From positions 1,256,977 through 1,320,976 of the forward strand of contig NZ_DS999411.1 in NCBI RefSeq assembly GCF_000158175.1: a stretch of 64,000 nt of DNA, given 5' to 3'. The DNA comes from Luminiphilus syltensis NOR5-1B (GTDB lineage Bacteria; Pseudomonadota; Gammaproteobacteria; Pseudomonadales; Halieaceae). Both the position numbers and the translations under genes were made by a program. Numbering within the stretch: position 1 is the first letter of the stretch; each line of letters starts with the position of its first letter. Below are positions 55,963 through 64,000 of the stretch, one piece after another. The notes under the pieces are model-generated. The model had not been told where the DNA came from and did no database searches. It saw nothing but the letters and a program-made list of their open reading frames with translations.

Positions 55963-56779
55963 GGGTTCGATCTTCACTCTCTTGTTGATTTAAGCTGAAT
56001 AAAAACACTATCGTCTTATATAAAGCCTTAACTTGCCTGCAGCTATAGCTGCAAGGGTGATTGCCAGGCACTTCAGGTTCCGATGTGATCTGACCTCATA
56101 GATTAGGAAGATTTCGCTCATTATGAGATGGGCGTTCGCCAGCTGCCCCCGACCCTCACCTCTCAGCGCCAGCTAGCCTCCTTTATTGGAGACCGTTCCC
56201 CTCTTGCTGCCCATGGTTACGCAATCAGTATTAAGAGTGAAAATTAGACCATTTAATGGTTGACATATCAACATTTAAATTTATTAAGCAGTTTTGCTCA
56301 AGGCACTCAGAGGATTTTGTGGGGCGGTGGAGGCGGAAATCCTGCAAATGAGGCTCGTAGTTATCCTGCGGGCAGGCCGCTTTACGAGCATTCTTCAAAT
56401 CACTGAACGGTTCACTAGGCAGATACGTTTCGGGCCCGCCTTGCGGGCAGCGTATTGGATCAGAAACCATCTTGGATCACACTAGTGCGGCATCTATAGA
56501 TGGTGGTGAGGCCAAGTCTCCCCCTGAATTTTCCATCTACCCAAGCTTTATATTCTTTAGCCAAGGAAACTAGTCGTTCTGCCCTTTCGCGCTATCCGTG
56601 TCGTGCCACGTCATCACGATGAATAGCAAATTGTATTGAAACGTCATTTGAGGCAGCTATATACGTGAAGCGACGGTTTTTGTCGGCACGATAAACCACC
56701 TGGCTAGGCTATTTGATTCCAGATTTGGCGCTACAATGCAATGGACTGCTCACCGACGAAATTTCGAGGCTTTTTTTGA
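55963..56779. other. Divergent region between the PrnB-like operon and lysR
   Basis: About 800 bases with no supported gene. It holds the minus-strand promoter with operator (56243-56271) and a GCCCGC/GCGGGC hairpin at 56434-56448 without a T run. Confidence 0.5.
56243..56271 (-). promoter_or_regulatory. Sigma-70 promoter with operator for the PrnB/kynureninase operon
   Basis: On the minus strand TTGATA (56271-56266), 17 bases, TCTAAT (56248-56243): each hexamer is 5 of 6 to consensus. The -35 is half of the dyad TTGACATATCAA (56260-56271), identical to those at 42358 and 46450. The leader to the gene is about 270 bases. Confidence 0.7.
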
Positions 56780-57688
56780 ATGAACCTCCGTAGTGTCGAC
56801 CTCAATCTTCTCACTATTTTTGATGCAATAGTGTCAGAGGGCAATTTGACCCATGCGGCTGACAAGATTGGGATGAGCCAGCCGGCGATAAGCGCAGCTC
56901 TGGGTAGGCTGAGAGTGACTCTTGACGATGAATTATTTGTCAGCACTGGTCGGGGCGTGAAACCAACACAGCGCGCTCTGCAGTTGCAGGAACCTGTTCG
57001 ACGCATACTTGAAGATGTCCGAGCCGCTTTGACGTCTACAGGCGAATTCGACCCTGAATCCAGTGACAGGGTGTTTACGATCAGCTCTATAGACTATGGT
57101 GGCATCGTCGTTATTCCGCGACTGCTACGCTACCTTCAGAAGCAGCAATCTCCGATTATCGTGAACATAAACCCCAGCCAAACCGGGGAGGCTCATAGGG
57201 ATGTTGACCGCAGTAGTGGTGACCTGACCATAACCAGTGACCCCCTCCTGAGCCCCGATCATGAGTGCAAACTGCTACGCCGGGAGCTGCCGTATTGTCT
57301 CGCCCGAAAAGATCACCCAGACATCACGGGCTCTCTCAGTGTGGAGCAATTTCAGCGGAACAGGCACGTACTGCTCTACAGTAATAACACGCGTGGTCTG
57401 GCACTGGATGCGCACTTGTTGCAACTTGGCTTCAACCGGGAATGTGGGGCGCGGGTGCCCAGTTTCTTTAATATGCCTTACATAGTCGGAAATACCGACA
57501 TGATCTGTACGATGCCGCGCCAGATGGCCGAAGATTTTGCCCGACAGTTCGGTCTACAGGTTCTGGCGGCTCCGTTTGACAATTGGACTGCCAGCTATTT
57601 CATGGTGTGGCACAGGAGTTTCAATGGAGATTCGGGGCATTGCTGGCTCCGTGACAGTATTTTCCGTTTGTGTTCCGACACATACTGA
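56780..57688 (+). CDS. LysR-family transcriptional regulator
   Basis: 302 residues. N-terminal helix-turn-helix MNLRSVDLNLLTIFDAIVSEGNLTHAADKIGMSQPAISAALGRLR (in parts), linker helix, then a substrate-binding domain with IPRLLRYLQ. It is of the NodD/LinR-like branch with RSVDLNLL. LysR proteins activate nearby or divergent genes in answer to a small molecule, often an aromatic intermediate. It faces away from the PrnB-like operon and precedes the quinone-reductase-like gene by 147 bases, so it may control either. Confidence 0.92.
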   Translation: MNLRSVDLNLLTIFDAIVSEGNLTHAADKIGMSQPAISAALGRLRVTLDDELFVSTGRGVKPTQRALQLQEPVRRILEDVRAALTSTGEFDPESSDRVFTISSIDYGGIVVIPRLLRYLQKQQSPIIVNINPSQTGEAHRDVDRSSGDLTITSDPLLSPDHECKLLRRELPYCLARKDHPDITGSLSVEQFQRNRHVLLYSNNTRGLALDAHLLQLGFNRECGARVPSFFNMPYIVGNTDMICTMPRQMAEDFARQFGLQVLAAPFDNWTASYFMVWHRSFNGDSGHCWLRDSIFRLCSDTY

Positions 57689-57834
57689 AAGCCAGTTCTC
57701 GGAATTCACCGATAAAGCAAATAACCCAGCATGCTATTTGCAGCGTTGATTTCTGCCCTACAAATCATCGATTTCAAATCCGAAGCATTTGGCGTTAGGT
57801 TATCCCTCATCGACAAATCAGGGAACGCAATGCT

Positions 57835-58797
57835 ATGAAAGCCGTTTATTATAACTCCCATGGTGGCCCTGACGTTCTTCAGGTTGGCGAGCTACCTTTG
57901 CCGCCCTGCGCCGAAGACGAAGTTCTCGTGCAAGTGGCCTGTACAAGTGTGAATCCGATTGATCGACGTCTCAGAGCGGGAGAGCTTCAGGAGTACATTA
58001 CCCGCACCTATCCGGTGGTTCCTGGTTGGGATGTCGCTGGGCGAGTGGTCGCTGTTGGAGACGCGGTTTCGGATTACCAGGTTGGGGATGATATCGTGGG
58101 GCTGGCATTCACCTGGTCAATTCAGCACGGTACCTACGCGGAATTTGCACCAGTGAAAGCCAGTTCAGTCACGCTAAAGCCCGATAAAATCTCGTTTGAA
58201 CAGGCCGCGGGGCTACCACTGGTCAGCCTCACCGCCTGGCAATCACTCGTAGAGTTCGGCAAGTTACGGCCCGGACAAGTGGTCCTCATTCACGCCGGTG
58301 CAGGGGGTCTTGGCAGTGTAGCCATTCCACTGGCGAAACACCTGGGAGCCAAGGTGTATACCACCGCCAGCGAATTAAATCGTGATTACGTCAGTTCCCT
58401 TGGCGCGGACGTTGTTATCGACTATCGGGAGCAGAATTACGCCAGCGTGATCCGGAAGGAGGAGCCAGAAGGTTTGGATTTCATTCTGCAATCACTGCTG
58501 GACGACGCGGTTTCCGAGGAGTCTATCCATTTGGTCAAGGCAGGTGGTGCCGTCGCCTATATGAATAACGAGCCTCCAGAAATGCCGGAAATAGAAACAC
58601 GGAGTATTCGCGCTGAATTTCTTCATCACAGGCCAGATGGAGAATTGCTTGGGAATCTGCTGGATTTGTTCGGTAGTGGCGCTCTCCCCATTCCGCGCGT
58701 CCAGTTGATGGAACTTGAGCAAGCGCTGGAGGCACATCTGCTATCGGAGAGCTCGCGCACGACCGGCAAAGTGGTATTGCATGTACAGGATCTGTAA
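57835..58797 (+). CDS. NADPH:quinone reductase-like MDR oxidoreductase
   Basis: 320 residues; AGGGAACG precedes ATG 57835. Medium-chain dehydrogenase fold without structural zinc cysteines: GroES-like domain with VACTSVNPIDRRLRAGE and PVVPGWDVAGRVVAVG, then the nucleotide-binding GAGGLGSVAIPLAKHLGA (in parts). This group reduces quinones or enones with NADPH. It may act on a quinoid product of the island's pathway; regulation by the LysR upstream is likely. No terminator seen. Confidence 0.92.
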   Translation: MKAVYYNSHGGPDVLQVGELPLPPCAEDEVLVQVACTSVNPIDRRLRAGELQEYITRTYPVVPGWDVAGRVVAVGDAVSDYQVGDDIVGLAFTWSIQHGTYAEFAPVKASSVTLKPDKISFEQAAGLPLVSLTAWQSLVEFGKLRPGQVVLIHAGAGGLGSVAIPLAKHLGAKVYTTASELNRDYVSSLGADVVIDYREQNYASVIRKEEPEGLDFILQSLLDDAVSEESIHLVKAGGAVAYMNNEPPEMPEIETRSIRAEFLHHRPDGELLGNLLDLFGSGALPIPRVQLMELEQALEAHLLSESSRTTGKVVLHVQDL

Positions 58798-59724
58798 AGA
58801 AGACACTCCAATCTCTGGGCGGGTGCGGGTTCTGTGAAAAAGGCATGAATCAATCCCCACCGCAGCCATAATGGACCATGTTTCCGGCATTTCTCGGCAT
58901 GTAGTCGACGGATTGGGCGAGATCAAAAAAAGCTGATCCTAACCTGTCGATTGGCATTGCCCGGAGACGCAGGCCCATGGTCGGCTCCAGTAGCATCTCG
59001 TTAACCTGTTCCGTCCTGTTACTGGGGAGGGTCGCTCGTTTCGAAACCCTGCGGTAGAGCGGGGCAGGAGCTTGTTGAGCCGCCCACACAGCAGCCAACA
59101 CAAAGCGAGGAGTAGTGGACGGAAGCAGTTTGTCGATTCGCTCTCGACGACGTGGCAGACTGAACCGCCCCGGGGTTTTCATGAGACCTCTTCTCCAGAG
59201 GGAATATCTCTATGACGACCACATAACGCTTCTCGCCCGAAGTGTGCGAACTGACAGGTCGGCTGGTTTACAGCAAGGAACAGGGACATAACTCCCAGTG
59301 GGCTCGTATCGAAGCAAGTGCGCCGAAGATCGACCGCACGCCTCATGCGCTGAGGACGGGTGTCAGGGTGAGCGAGATTGCTGAGGGGCGAGTCGAGGGT
59401 GTTAAGACCAGCGAGCGCCAGCGCATGGAGGCCACGGCTGTTTGAGGACCAGGAAACGCGGCACATGATCGTAGTTATCGGTGAAGATTTAATTTGAAAC
59501 TTGTTTACAGCGATTAGGCTTTATAAGAAGGTGTCTTTGGAGTTGATCCAAAACTGGAAAAAGTAAGAACGGTAGATTTTGAGTGGCCAGCGGACTAAGT
59601 GCGAAGCTAAACACACTGATTTCATCAAAACTGCGCCACGACCTGTCACGATATAGCGACGTGGAAACGGAAAATATATTTTGACTCGCGATGTGCGATG
59701 CACGAGCCTCGATAAAGAGTCTTC
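58798..59724. other. Gene-poor region with an IS3 remnant
   Basis: 927 bases. Apart from the orfA remnant at 59227-59445 I cannot support a gene. A minus-strand frame at 58850-59182 (110 residues) has GGAGAAGAGG before its ATG but no recognisable family. Confidence 0.4.
59227..59445 (+). pseudogene. Decayed IS3-family transposase orfA, copy 2
   Basis: The frame reads RFSPEVCELTGRLVYSKEQG, HNSQWARIEASAPKIDRTPH, ALRTGVRVSE and VKTSERQRMEA before a stop. It matches IS3 orfA of the type R(Y/F)[49 protein letters not shown]. The start codon and the coiled-coil end are lost, and WVRQAE is changed. It belongs to a different IS3 subgroup from the copy at 45877. Confidence 0.78.
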
Positions 59725-60906
59725 ATGACTGCCGTCCGAGTACTGATTCTCGGGGTTGTCGCTGGACTCAGCTCATTTGGCGTTGATTTCTACCTTCCAG
59801 CGACAAAAGCGCTGGCGCTATCTTTCGATTCGGAAGTTTCCGCCGCGGGGCTAAATGTTAGCCTGTTTTTCCTTGGTATTGCGGTAGGGCAGTTCATAGG
59901 GGGGGCGCTCTCCGACGCTTTCGGCCGAAAAAAATTGCTGGTAGTTGCTTTGCTGGTCTTCATTGTTGCAAGCATCTCACAAATATTCTCATCAACATTG
60001 GGGCTGTTCATCGCACTGAGATCAATTCAAGGCGTAGCGGGCGGCGCACTTGCGGTAGTGGTCACAGCAATTATCTGCGATGAAAATGACGTTAGGGGTA
60101 CTGCAAAGCTACTTTCCCAAACAACGGTAATCTCTATCGGCATGCGGTTTATTGCACCTATGCTTGCAGGTTACTTGGTAGCATTCGTCGATTGGCATGC
60201 CCTTCCGGCCATCGTGTCGATCTTAAGTATCGCCTGTCTGATCTTTGTACTATTTCATATTGACGAAACTCTGCCTGCAGCGAAGCGACGAAGACGGAGT
60301 TTGGTCCACTCCCTGCAAGATATCTGGATGATTCTATGTAACTCGCGCACCCGTATTTTTATCGCGATTGAAATGTGTTGCTCCGTTGGATTATTTGCAT
60401 TTGTTACTGGCTCAGCCCACCACTTTATTGAAAATTACTTATTATCCAGTACGGAATTTGGCTATGTATATTCGGGTTTTACTGTCGTTTTACTCGTGGC
60501 CGTTTTTTCGAATCAGTGGTTGGTAACGAAATTCGGTATTGCGCTGATGATGAGGTCGAGTATTCCCGTCCAGCTTTTCTTTGCCAGCGCCTTGATTTTT
60601 ACCGCTCGGTTTTTCGAACCAGTATTGTGGCTACACATCACACTGCTAGCGGGTTACCTCGCGTCTGCATTCATAATACGACTCAATGCAACCGCGGCGG
60701 CGGTAAAGAGCATTCCAGAGGTCCAGGGAACTGCCGCATCCATTATCAGCACCATCAGCTTTGGAGTCGGTGGATTGATTGGCGTGCAGATGACGTTGTT
60801 GAGCGGAGTGACAACTTACGCCTTGGAGTATCTTATTTTCGCCAGTAGCGTGTTTTTATTTTTGTATTTTCTGCTCTGTCTGCGTAGCCGTGCTTTCAAC
60901 CAATAA
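59725..60906 (+). CDS. MFS transporter, Bcr/CflA-like
   Basis: 393 residues with twelve membrane helices. DFYLPATKALALSFDSEVSAAGLNVSLFFLGIAVGQF and GGALSDAFGRKKLL (in parts; motif A variant G-x-L-S-D-x-F-G-R-K-x-L) and RSIQGVAGGA with motif C region place it in the drug:H+ antiporter (DHA1, Bcr/CflA) group. It would export toxic compounds or pathway intermediates from the cytoplasm. Its codon and base use is AT-rich like the island. A shared bidirectional terminator follows at 61106. Confidence 0.92.
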   Translation: MTAVRVLILGVVAGLSSFGVDFYLPATKALALSFDSEVSAAGLNVSLFFLGIAVGQFIGGALSDAFGRKKLLVVALLVFIVASISQIFSSTLGLFIALRSIQGVAGGALAVVVTAIICDENDVRGTAKLLSQTTVISIGMRFIAPMLAGYLVAFVDWHALPAIVSILSIACLIFVLFHIDETLPAAKRRRRSLVHSLQDIWMILCNSRTRIFIAIEMCCSVGLFAFVTGSAHHFIENYLLSSTEFGYVYSGFTVVLLVAVFSNQWLVTKFGIALMMRSSIPVQLFFASALIFTARFFEPVLWLHITLLAGYLASAFIIRLNATAAAVKSIPEVQGTAASIISTISFGVGGLIGVQMTLLSGVTTYALEYLIFASSVFLFLYFLLCLRSRAFNQ

Positions 60907-61105
60907 ATTTCGCTGGAGAACTGTGCGCTGGGTAAACGCTCTACAGTCTCCGACTTCTACTTCTTGGCTTGATAAAAAATTCCATGGGGTGCCGGCTGCC
61001 TCACCGATTCAAAGACACCGTTCAGGTGATCAGCGACTGTCGTCCAGGCCAATAATGGAGATGCCGTGCAGGCCTTGATTCCGCTAAGCCGCCGCGATGA
61101 TCCAT
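60907..61105. other. Short intergenic stretch, possible dispersed repeat copy
   Basis: About 60982-61060 (GGGGTGCCGGCTGCCTCACC, then GATTCAAAG and GTGATCAGCGACTGTCG) resembles 6018-6090 and 503-540. Confidence 0.4.
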
Positions 61106-61143
61106 AAAAAAAGCCCCGGTGGCTTTTGGCCCCGGGGCTTTTT
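61106..61143. terminator. Bidirectional rho-independent terminator
   Basis: AAAAAGCCCCGG and CCGGGGCTTTTT-type arms around an 11-12 base loop, with A and T runs on either side. It serves the MFS gene from the left and the SnoaL-like operon from the right. Confidence 0.92.
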
Positions 61144-61172
61144 ACTGACCTTAAAGACCCCGTATCAGTGCA

Positions 61173-61571
61173 TCAGACGAGCGGATTGGCACCACTCATG
61201 TACACGTAGACTTCCTGAAACTTGTCGTCCCGGATACGCCAGAAGTTGGTGTTTTCCAGGAATATCCTGCCACCGTCGGGGTCTTCGAGTTCGGCGATAA
61301 ATGACGCGGTGATACGGCCATTGTCTTCATCGACCGTAATGGTGAAGTCGCGATGAATGATGGTCTTGTAGCCACCCATAAAGTCCTCGAACATCCGTTT
61401 AATGCCCTCTTTACCCTCATGGGTGGTAAAGGCCGTCTGAACGGTCAGCATGGCGTTGTCGTGGAAGCAGTCCAGCACGGCGTCGAGATTCTTGGCGTCG
61501 ACGTTGCCGAAGTATTGGTTAATGGCCAGGTCGATCAGGCCTTCACGGTCCAGCGTTGATTGGTATTGCAT
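61173..61571 (-). CDS. SnoaL-like/NTF2-fold protein
   Basis: 132 residues. LIDLAINQYFGNVDAKNLDAVLDCFHDNA and HEGKEGIKRMFEDFMGGYKTIIHRDF (in parts) and the end VYVYMSGANPLV match SnoaL-type polyketide cyclase-like or dehydratase-like NTF2 proteins. It is clearly paralogous to its upstream neighbour (61595): both have the CFHEDA-like block, HEGxxxGIKxMFE and YMSGxNxL ending. Last gene of a minus-strand operon, before the terminator. Reaction unknown. Confidence 0.88.
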   Translation of the reverse strand: MQYQSTLDREGLIDLAINQYFGNVDAKNLDAVLDCFHDNAMLTVQTAFTTHEGKEGIKRMFEDFMGGYKTIIHRDFTITVDEDNGRITASFIAELEDPDGGRIFLENTNFWRIRDDKFQEVYVYMSGANPLV

Positions 61572-61594
61572 AGCGTTGTCCTCGTCAGAGCCTG

Positions 61595-61990
61595 TTATTT
61601 AAGAAGGTTGTCGCCGCTCATGTATACGAATACACGAGTGAACTTGCCATCCTTCAGATAGAACCGGTTGCAGTTCTCGTAGCGCAGGCACTCATCACTG
61701 CCTTTTGGGGTTACTTCTACTGAGAACTGTGAGCAGATAGCTTCGCTCTCGGTATCGGCGGTATGCACGAAGTTACCGTGCCAAATGACCGAGTGTGCAT
61801 CGAACAGGCCCTCGAACATGGTTTTGATGCCCTGGTCCCGACCTTCATGCACCGTTTTGGAGGTGACTTCGGTTAATACGGCGTCCTCGTGAAAGCAGTC
61901 GAGCACCTTCTGCAGGTCGAAGTTATCGACACCATCGAAATATCGCTTGGTAACGATATCGACATAATAGGGATACGGGTGTGTACTCAT
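61595..61990 (-). CDS. SnoaL-like/NTF2-fold protein, paralog
   Basis: 131 residues; 23 bases before the next gene. YFDGVDNFDLQKVLDCFHEDAVLTEVTSKTVHEGRDQGIKTMFEGLF (in parts) and FVYMSGDNLLK show the same family as 61173. The pair may form a heteromer, since NTF2-fold enzymes are often dimers. It lies between the racemase-family gene and its paralog; all are on one strand with gaps of about 20 bases, so a single operon is likely. Confidence 0.88.
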   Translation of the reverse strand: MSTHPYPYYVDIVTKRYFDGVDNFDLQKVLDCFHEDAVLTEVTSKTVHEGRDQGIKTMFEGLFDAHSVIWHGNFVHTADTESEAICSQFSVEVTPKGSDECLRYENCNRFYLKDGKFTRVFVYMSGDNLLK

Positions 61991-62011
61991 GGCGTAGTCC
62001 TCTGTAACGGA

Positions 62012-62761
62012 TTAGTTGGAGCCGCGGGAAAGAACCCCGGCATCGTTGGGTTGTTCGGGTGCGGCAAAAGCCGTTTTACTGTGGGTTAAACCGAGGTTTA
62101 GAAACATCTTGCAGGTCTCGAAAGCCACCTGACCCGGGTTCACCACCGGCACCGGCAGTTTGCTCGCCAGATAAGCATGGGACTGGTGCATCGTGGTGGA
62201 GCCGAGAACAATCACATCGGCGCCGTCTTCTTCGATCGCCTTGAGCGACTCTTCTTCGAGCTTTTTGAATACCACTTCTTCCTTGCCTTCGAGTAGCTCG
62301 GCGAGGTCCGGACGGGTATTGATCGAGCGCATCGAGGCGCAGCGTGCTTCGAGTTTGTACTCGCCAATGGTCTTGCGATAGAAATGGAACCACTGGGGCC
62401 ACATGGTGACTACCGAGAATTTATGTCCCAGCAGGCAGGCGGTATGCAGGCTGACCTGACCGGGCCCGATAACGGGGATATTGAGGCGCGACCGAAGGGC
62501 GTACATACCCGAGTCGCTGACCGTATCGATACAAATGGCATCGTAGCCTTCTTCTTCGGCTTTGAGGCCTGCTTCGAAAACGCTGGTATCCATCAGCAGG
62601 GCGTCGTAGTAACTGTCACCCAGCGCGGCACCCCAGGTTACCGCGACGAAATCGACTTCAAAGCCTTCGCCGATCATTTCAGGAGGTAGCTGGGACGCCC
62701 GGTTGGCGACACCGGCTTCATCCATCGCGATGGGGACAATAATCTTGATTCGTTTGGTCAT
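62012..62761 (-). CDS. Asp/Glu racemase (hydantoin racemase-like) family protein with one catalytic cysteine
   Basis: 249 residues; AAGGAGA precedes ATG 62761. KIIVPIAMDEAG at the start and YDAICIDTVSDSGMYALRSRLNIPVIGPGQV (in parts) are family blocks; the first cysteine (CID) is in place. In the second half, where racemases have LGC(A/T)(G/A)M, this protein reads VLGSTTMHQ, so the second cysteine is a serine. Two-base racemisation is therefore doubtful; a one-cysteine decarboxylase, isomerase or lyase role, as in arylmalonate decarboxylase, is possible. Operon with two SnoaL-like proteins. Confidence 0.85.
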   Translation of the reverse strand: MTKRIKIIVPIAMDEAGVANRASQLPPEMIGEGFEVDFVAVTWGAALGDSYYDALLMDTSVFEAGLKAEEEGYDAICIDTVSDSGMYALRSRLNIPVIGPGQVSLHTACLLGHKFSVVTMWPQWFHFYRKTIGEYKLEARCASMRSINTRPDLAELLEGKEEVVFKKLEEESLKAIEEDGADVIVLGSTTMHQSHAYLASKLPVPVVNPGQVAFETCKMFLNLGLTHSKTAFAAPEQPNDAGVLSRGSN

Positions 62762-63205
62762 ATTTTTCTCCTTGGAGCGTTTATCCGGACCGGGGCGCCA
62801 GGCAATGTTGCCCCGGGCAGCATCAAGGTGCCGGCGAACGGCAGCAGCTGGTCCGGACGAATAGCGGATAAAACACTACCATAATCGGCAGTCTTGAAGA
62901 TGGCGGCGGCGCTCGTAAACTGTCGCATTAGTGTTGAATCAAGATGAGCGGGACGCCAGCCGTAGCCCATCGAGTCAACCCTTGACGCAGCGGTCCCCGG
63001 GGAACTTTCACTGCTGTCCATATTTCTGGCGGCACAATGACAGGTAAGTGGCTCATCGGTTTTAAATGTTGCCGCCCACGACGCATCGCGACCGATCTTC
63101 AGGCCTGCGGCACGGTATGCGTCGAGCGAAGATGCTAAGCGGTGGTCAATGTCGTTGATTATCCGGTCGCCGTTGCCAGCGAGACCTTGAATGCCATTCG
63201 ATCGG
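62762..63205. other. Gap within the 61-64 kb gene set
   Basis: 444 bases. A minus-strand frame ending at 62758 spans it and overlaps the racemase start by four bases (ATGA), but it begins inside the CmcJ-like gene and shows no family, so I leave it as unassigned. Confidence 0.4.
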
Positions 63206-64000
63206 CTAAAAAAACACCAGGCACCGCGTCTCAAGGCTTTCCCGGGGTGGGGCGTCATCGGGCGCCGAGGGATCTTCGAAGGATGAATGGGGCGTAAATC
63301 GCGTTCGCCCGTCGTCGGCGGAGTCGAAGGTTTTGAAGACGAGAATCTCATCGCGATGCATGCGCGGATAGTAATACCAGCGTTGTTGCGGGTTGTAGAG
63401 TGCCACCTGTAATTCGCCGATACGCTCCTCCGCCCGTCGCTCCACCGCGACTAAATCGCCATCGCTTAACGTGGTCGCGTCACAGAGTACCAGAGGCTGG
63501 TCGAGGACCGGAGTACTGGCGATGGGCCGCCACACGTTGATAATGGCAAACCGATGTTGCTTGAGTCTGTCTGCTTCCTGAGGATCGTCGCCGAAGAAAT
63601 CCTCAAGGCGTTTTGGCCCCGAAGCACCGGTATAATCGTTATGCACGATATTGGCGGGTTCCCTGATCTGGCGCTGCTGTTGTTTTTCAATGGACGAGGT
63701 GCGCCGGGTATCATCGAAAATCTCCACACGATTGGCGCCGGTCAATGCTTTGAGTGCGGCTTTGATCTCCCCGTGATGGACACTGCTGAGTTGCTCGTCG
63801 TCATAAAAGTCAGTGACCGCGCTGGTATGGGGCAGAAGCACAAAGCCCTCGCGATCCAGACTGGTGGTCTTGAGATGCTCGCGGGCGTTCAGGACCGGTA
63901 TCTTCTGGTTGGTGTAATTACCGACGTGCTCGGTCTGATCGCCGCCACCTTTGGACGGGACGTAAACCAGAGGTGCGCTGAGATCCGCCAGAAACTTCAG
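63206..64000 (-). CDS. CmcJ/AsaB-like oxidoreductase or hydroxylase, N-terminus outside the window
   Basis: The frame is open from the right edge to a stop at 63206 (about 264 residues). Features are LVYVPSKGGGDQTEHVGNY near the edge, REGFVLLPHTSAVTDFYDDEQL, GANRVEIFDDTRRTSS, HNDYTGASGPKRL, INVWRPI, PLVLCDATTL and YYYPRMHRDEILVFKTFDS (in parts), the ordered blocks of the CmcJ/NvfI/AsaB family, whose His-x-Asp (HND) and later His may bind iron. Family members act as hydroxylases or desaturases in secondary metabolism. It runs in the same direction as the racemase-like and SnoaL-like genes. Confidence 0.85.
   Translation of the reverse strand: MKFLADLSAPLVYVPSKGGGDQTEHVGNYTNQKIPVLNAREHLKTTSLDREGFVLLPHTSAVTDFYDDEQLSSVHHGEIKAALKALTGANRVEIFDDTRRTSSIEKQQQRQIREPANIVHNDYTGASGPKRLEDFFGDDPQEADRLKQHRFAIINVWRPIASTPVLDQPLVLCDATTLSDGDLVAVERRAEERIGELQVALYNPQQRWYYYPRMHRDEILVFKTFDSADDGRTRFTPHSSFEDPSAPDDAPPRESLETRCLVFF

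Noticed and set aside
58850..59182. 110-residue minus-strand frame with GGAGAAGAGG before its ATG
   Set aside because: No recognisable domain, odd Arg/Pro-rich composition, and it sits in a decayed region beside an IS3 remnant.
62758..63351. 197-residue minus-strand frame overlapping the racemase start by ATGA
   Set aside because: It begins inside the CmcJ-like gene in another frame, has no convincing ribosome site and no family feature; long open frames are common in this GC-rich DNA.

Overview
The window looks like the chromosome of a marine gammaproteobacterium, probably near Halieaceae (OM60/NOR5) or a related oligotrophic group. This rests on gene content rather than on any marker gene: three large TonB-dependent receptors with TonB boxes of the type LEEV(I/V)VTAQKR, many short-chain dehydrogenases, a P450, a wax-ester synthase/DGAT, an MMPL/RND exporter, a full pspABC operon and three proteins of the midcut-by-XrtH type. 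No rRNA, tRNA, CRISPR array or intact insertion sequence was seen.

Layout. 0-9 kb: housekeeping and accessory metabolic genes (class V aminotransferase fragment, stand-alone encapsulin-type ferritin, sorbosone-dehydrogenase-like lipoprotein, DUF938 and DUF1330 proteins, WS/DGAT with a histone-like tail, VOC protein, ABC-F ATPase). 9-17 kb: TonB receptor, MgtE Mg2+ transporter, diguanylate cyclase, and a sigma-54-driven psp operon with an extra 59-residue membrane protein in front. 16.6-26.7 kb: three midcut proteins, a cupin, an RND-LolA-like fusion overlapping its outer-membrane partner, a sterol-desaturase-family enzyme and a Tat-exported kelch protein. 27-38 kb: three SDRs, a monooxygenase-like protein, GlcG/HbpS protein, a TonB receptor, GST, SnoaL-like protein and P450.

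38-61 kb is a visibly AT-richer accessory island. It holds two formylglycine sulfatases, two MarR regulators, an Mtr-type tryptophan permease, a TonB receptor, a metallophosphoesterase, two cytoplasmic reductive-dehalogenase-like proteins (one with a [2Fe-2S] ferredoxin), a kynureninase-like enzyme paired with a PrnB/DUF1864 protein of the tryptophan-dioxygenase superfamily, a LysR regulator, a quinone-reductase-like enzyme and an MFS exporter. Two decayed IS3 orfA copies lie within it. Five copies of a dyad related to TTGACATRTCAA sit at -35 elements in front of the sulfatases, the marR gene, the TonB receptor and the PrnB/kynureninase pair, so these scattered units may be one MarR-controlled regulon. 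My working hypothesis is uptake and breakdown of a sulfated and/or halogenated tryptophan or indole compound. The substrate is inference; the gene set and the shared sites are seen in the sequence.

61-64 kb: two SnoaL-like proteins, an Asp/Glu-racemase-family protein lacking one usual cysteine, and a CmcJ/AsaB-type oxidoreductase running off the window end, all on the minus strand as a likely operon.
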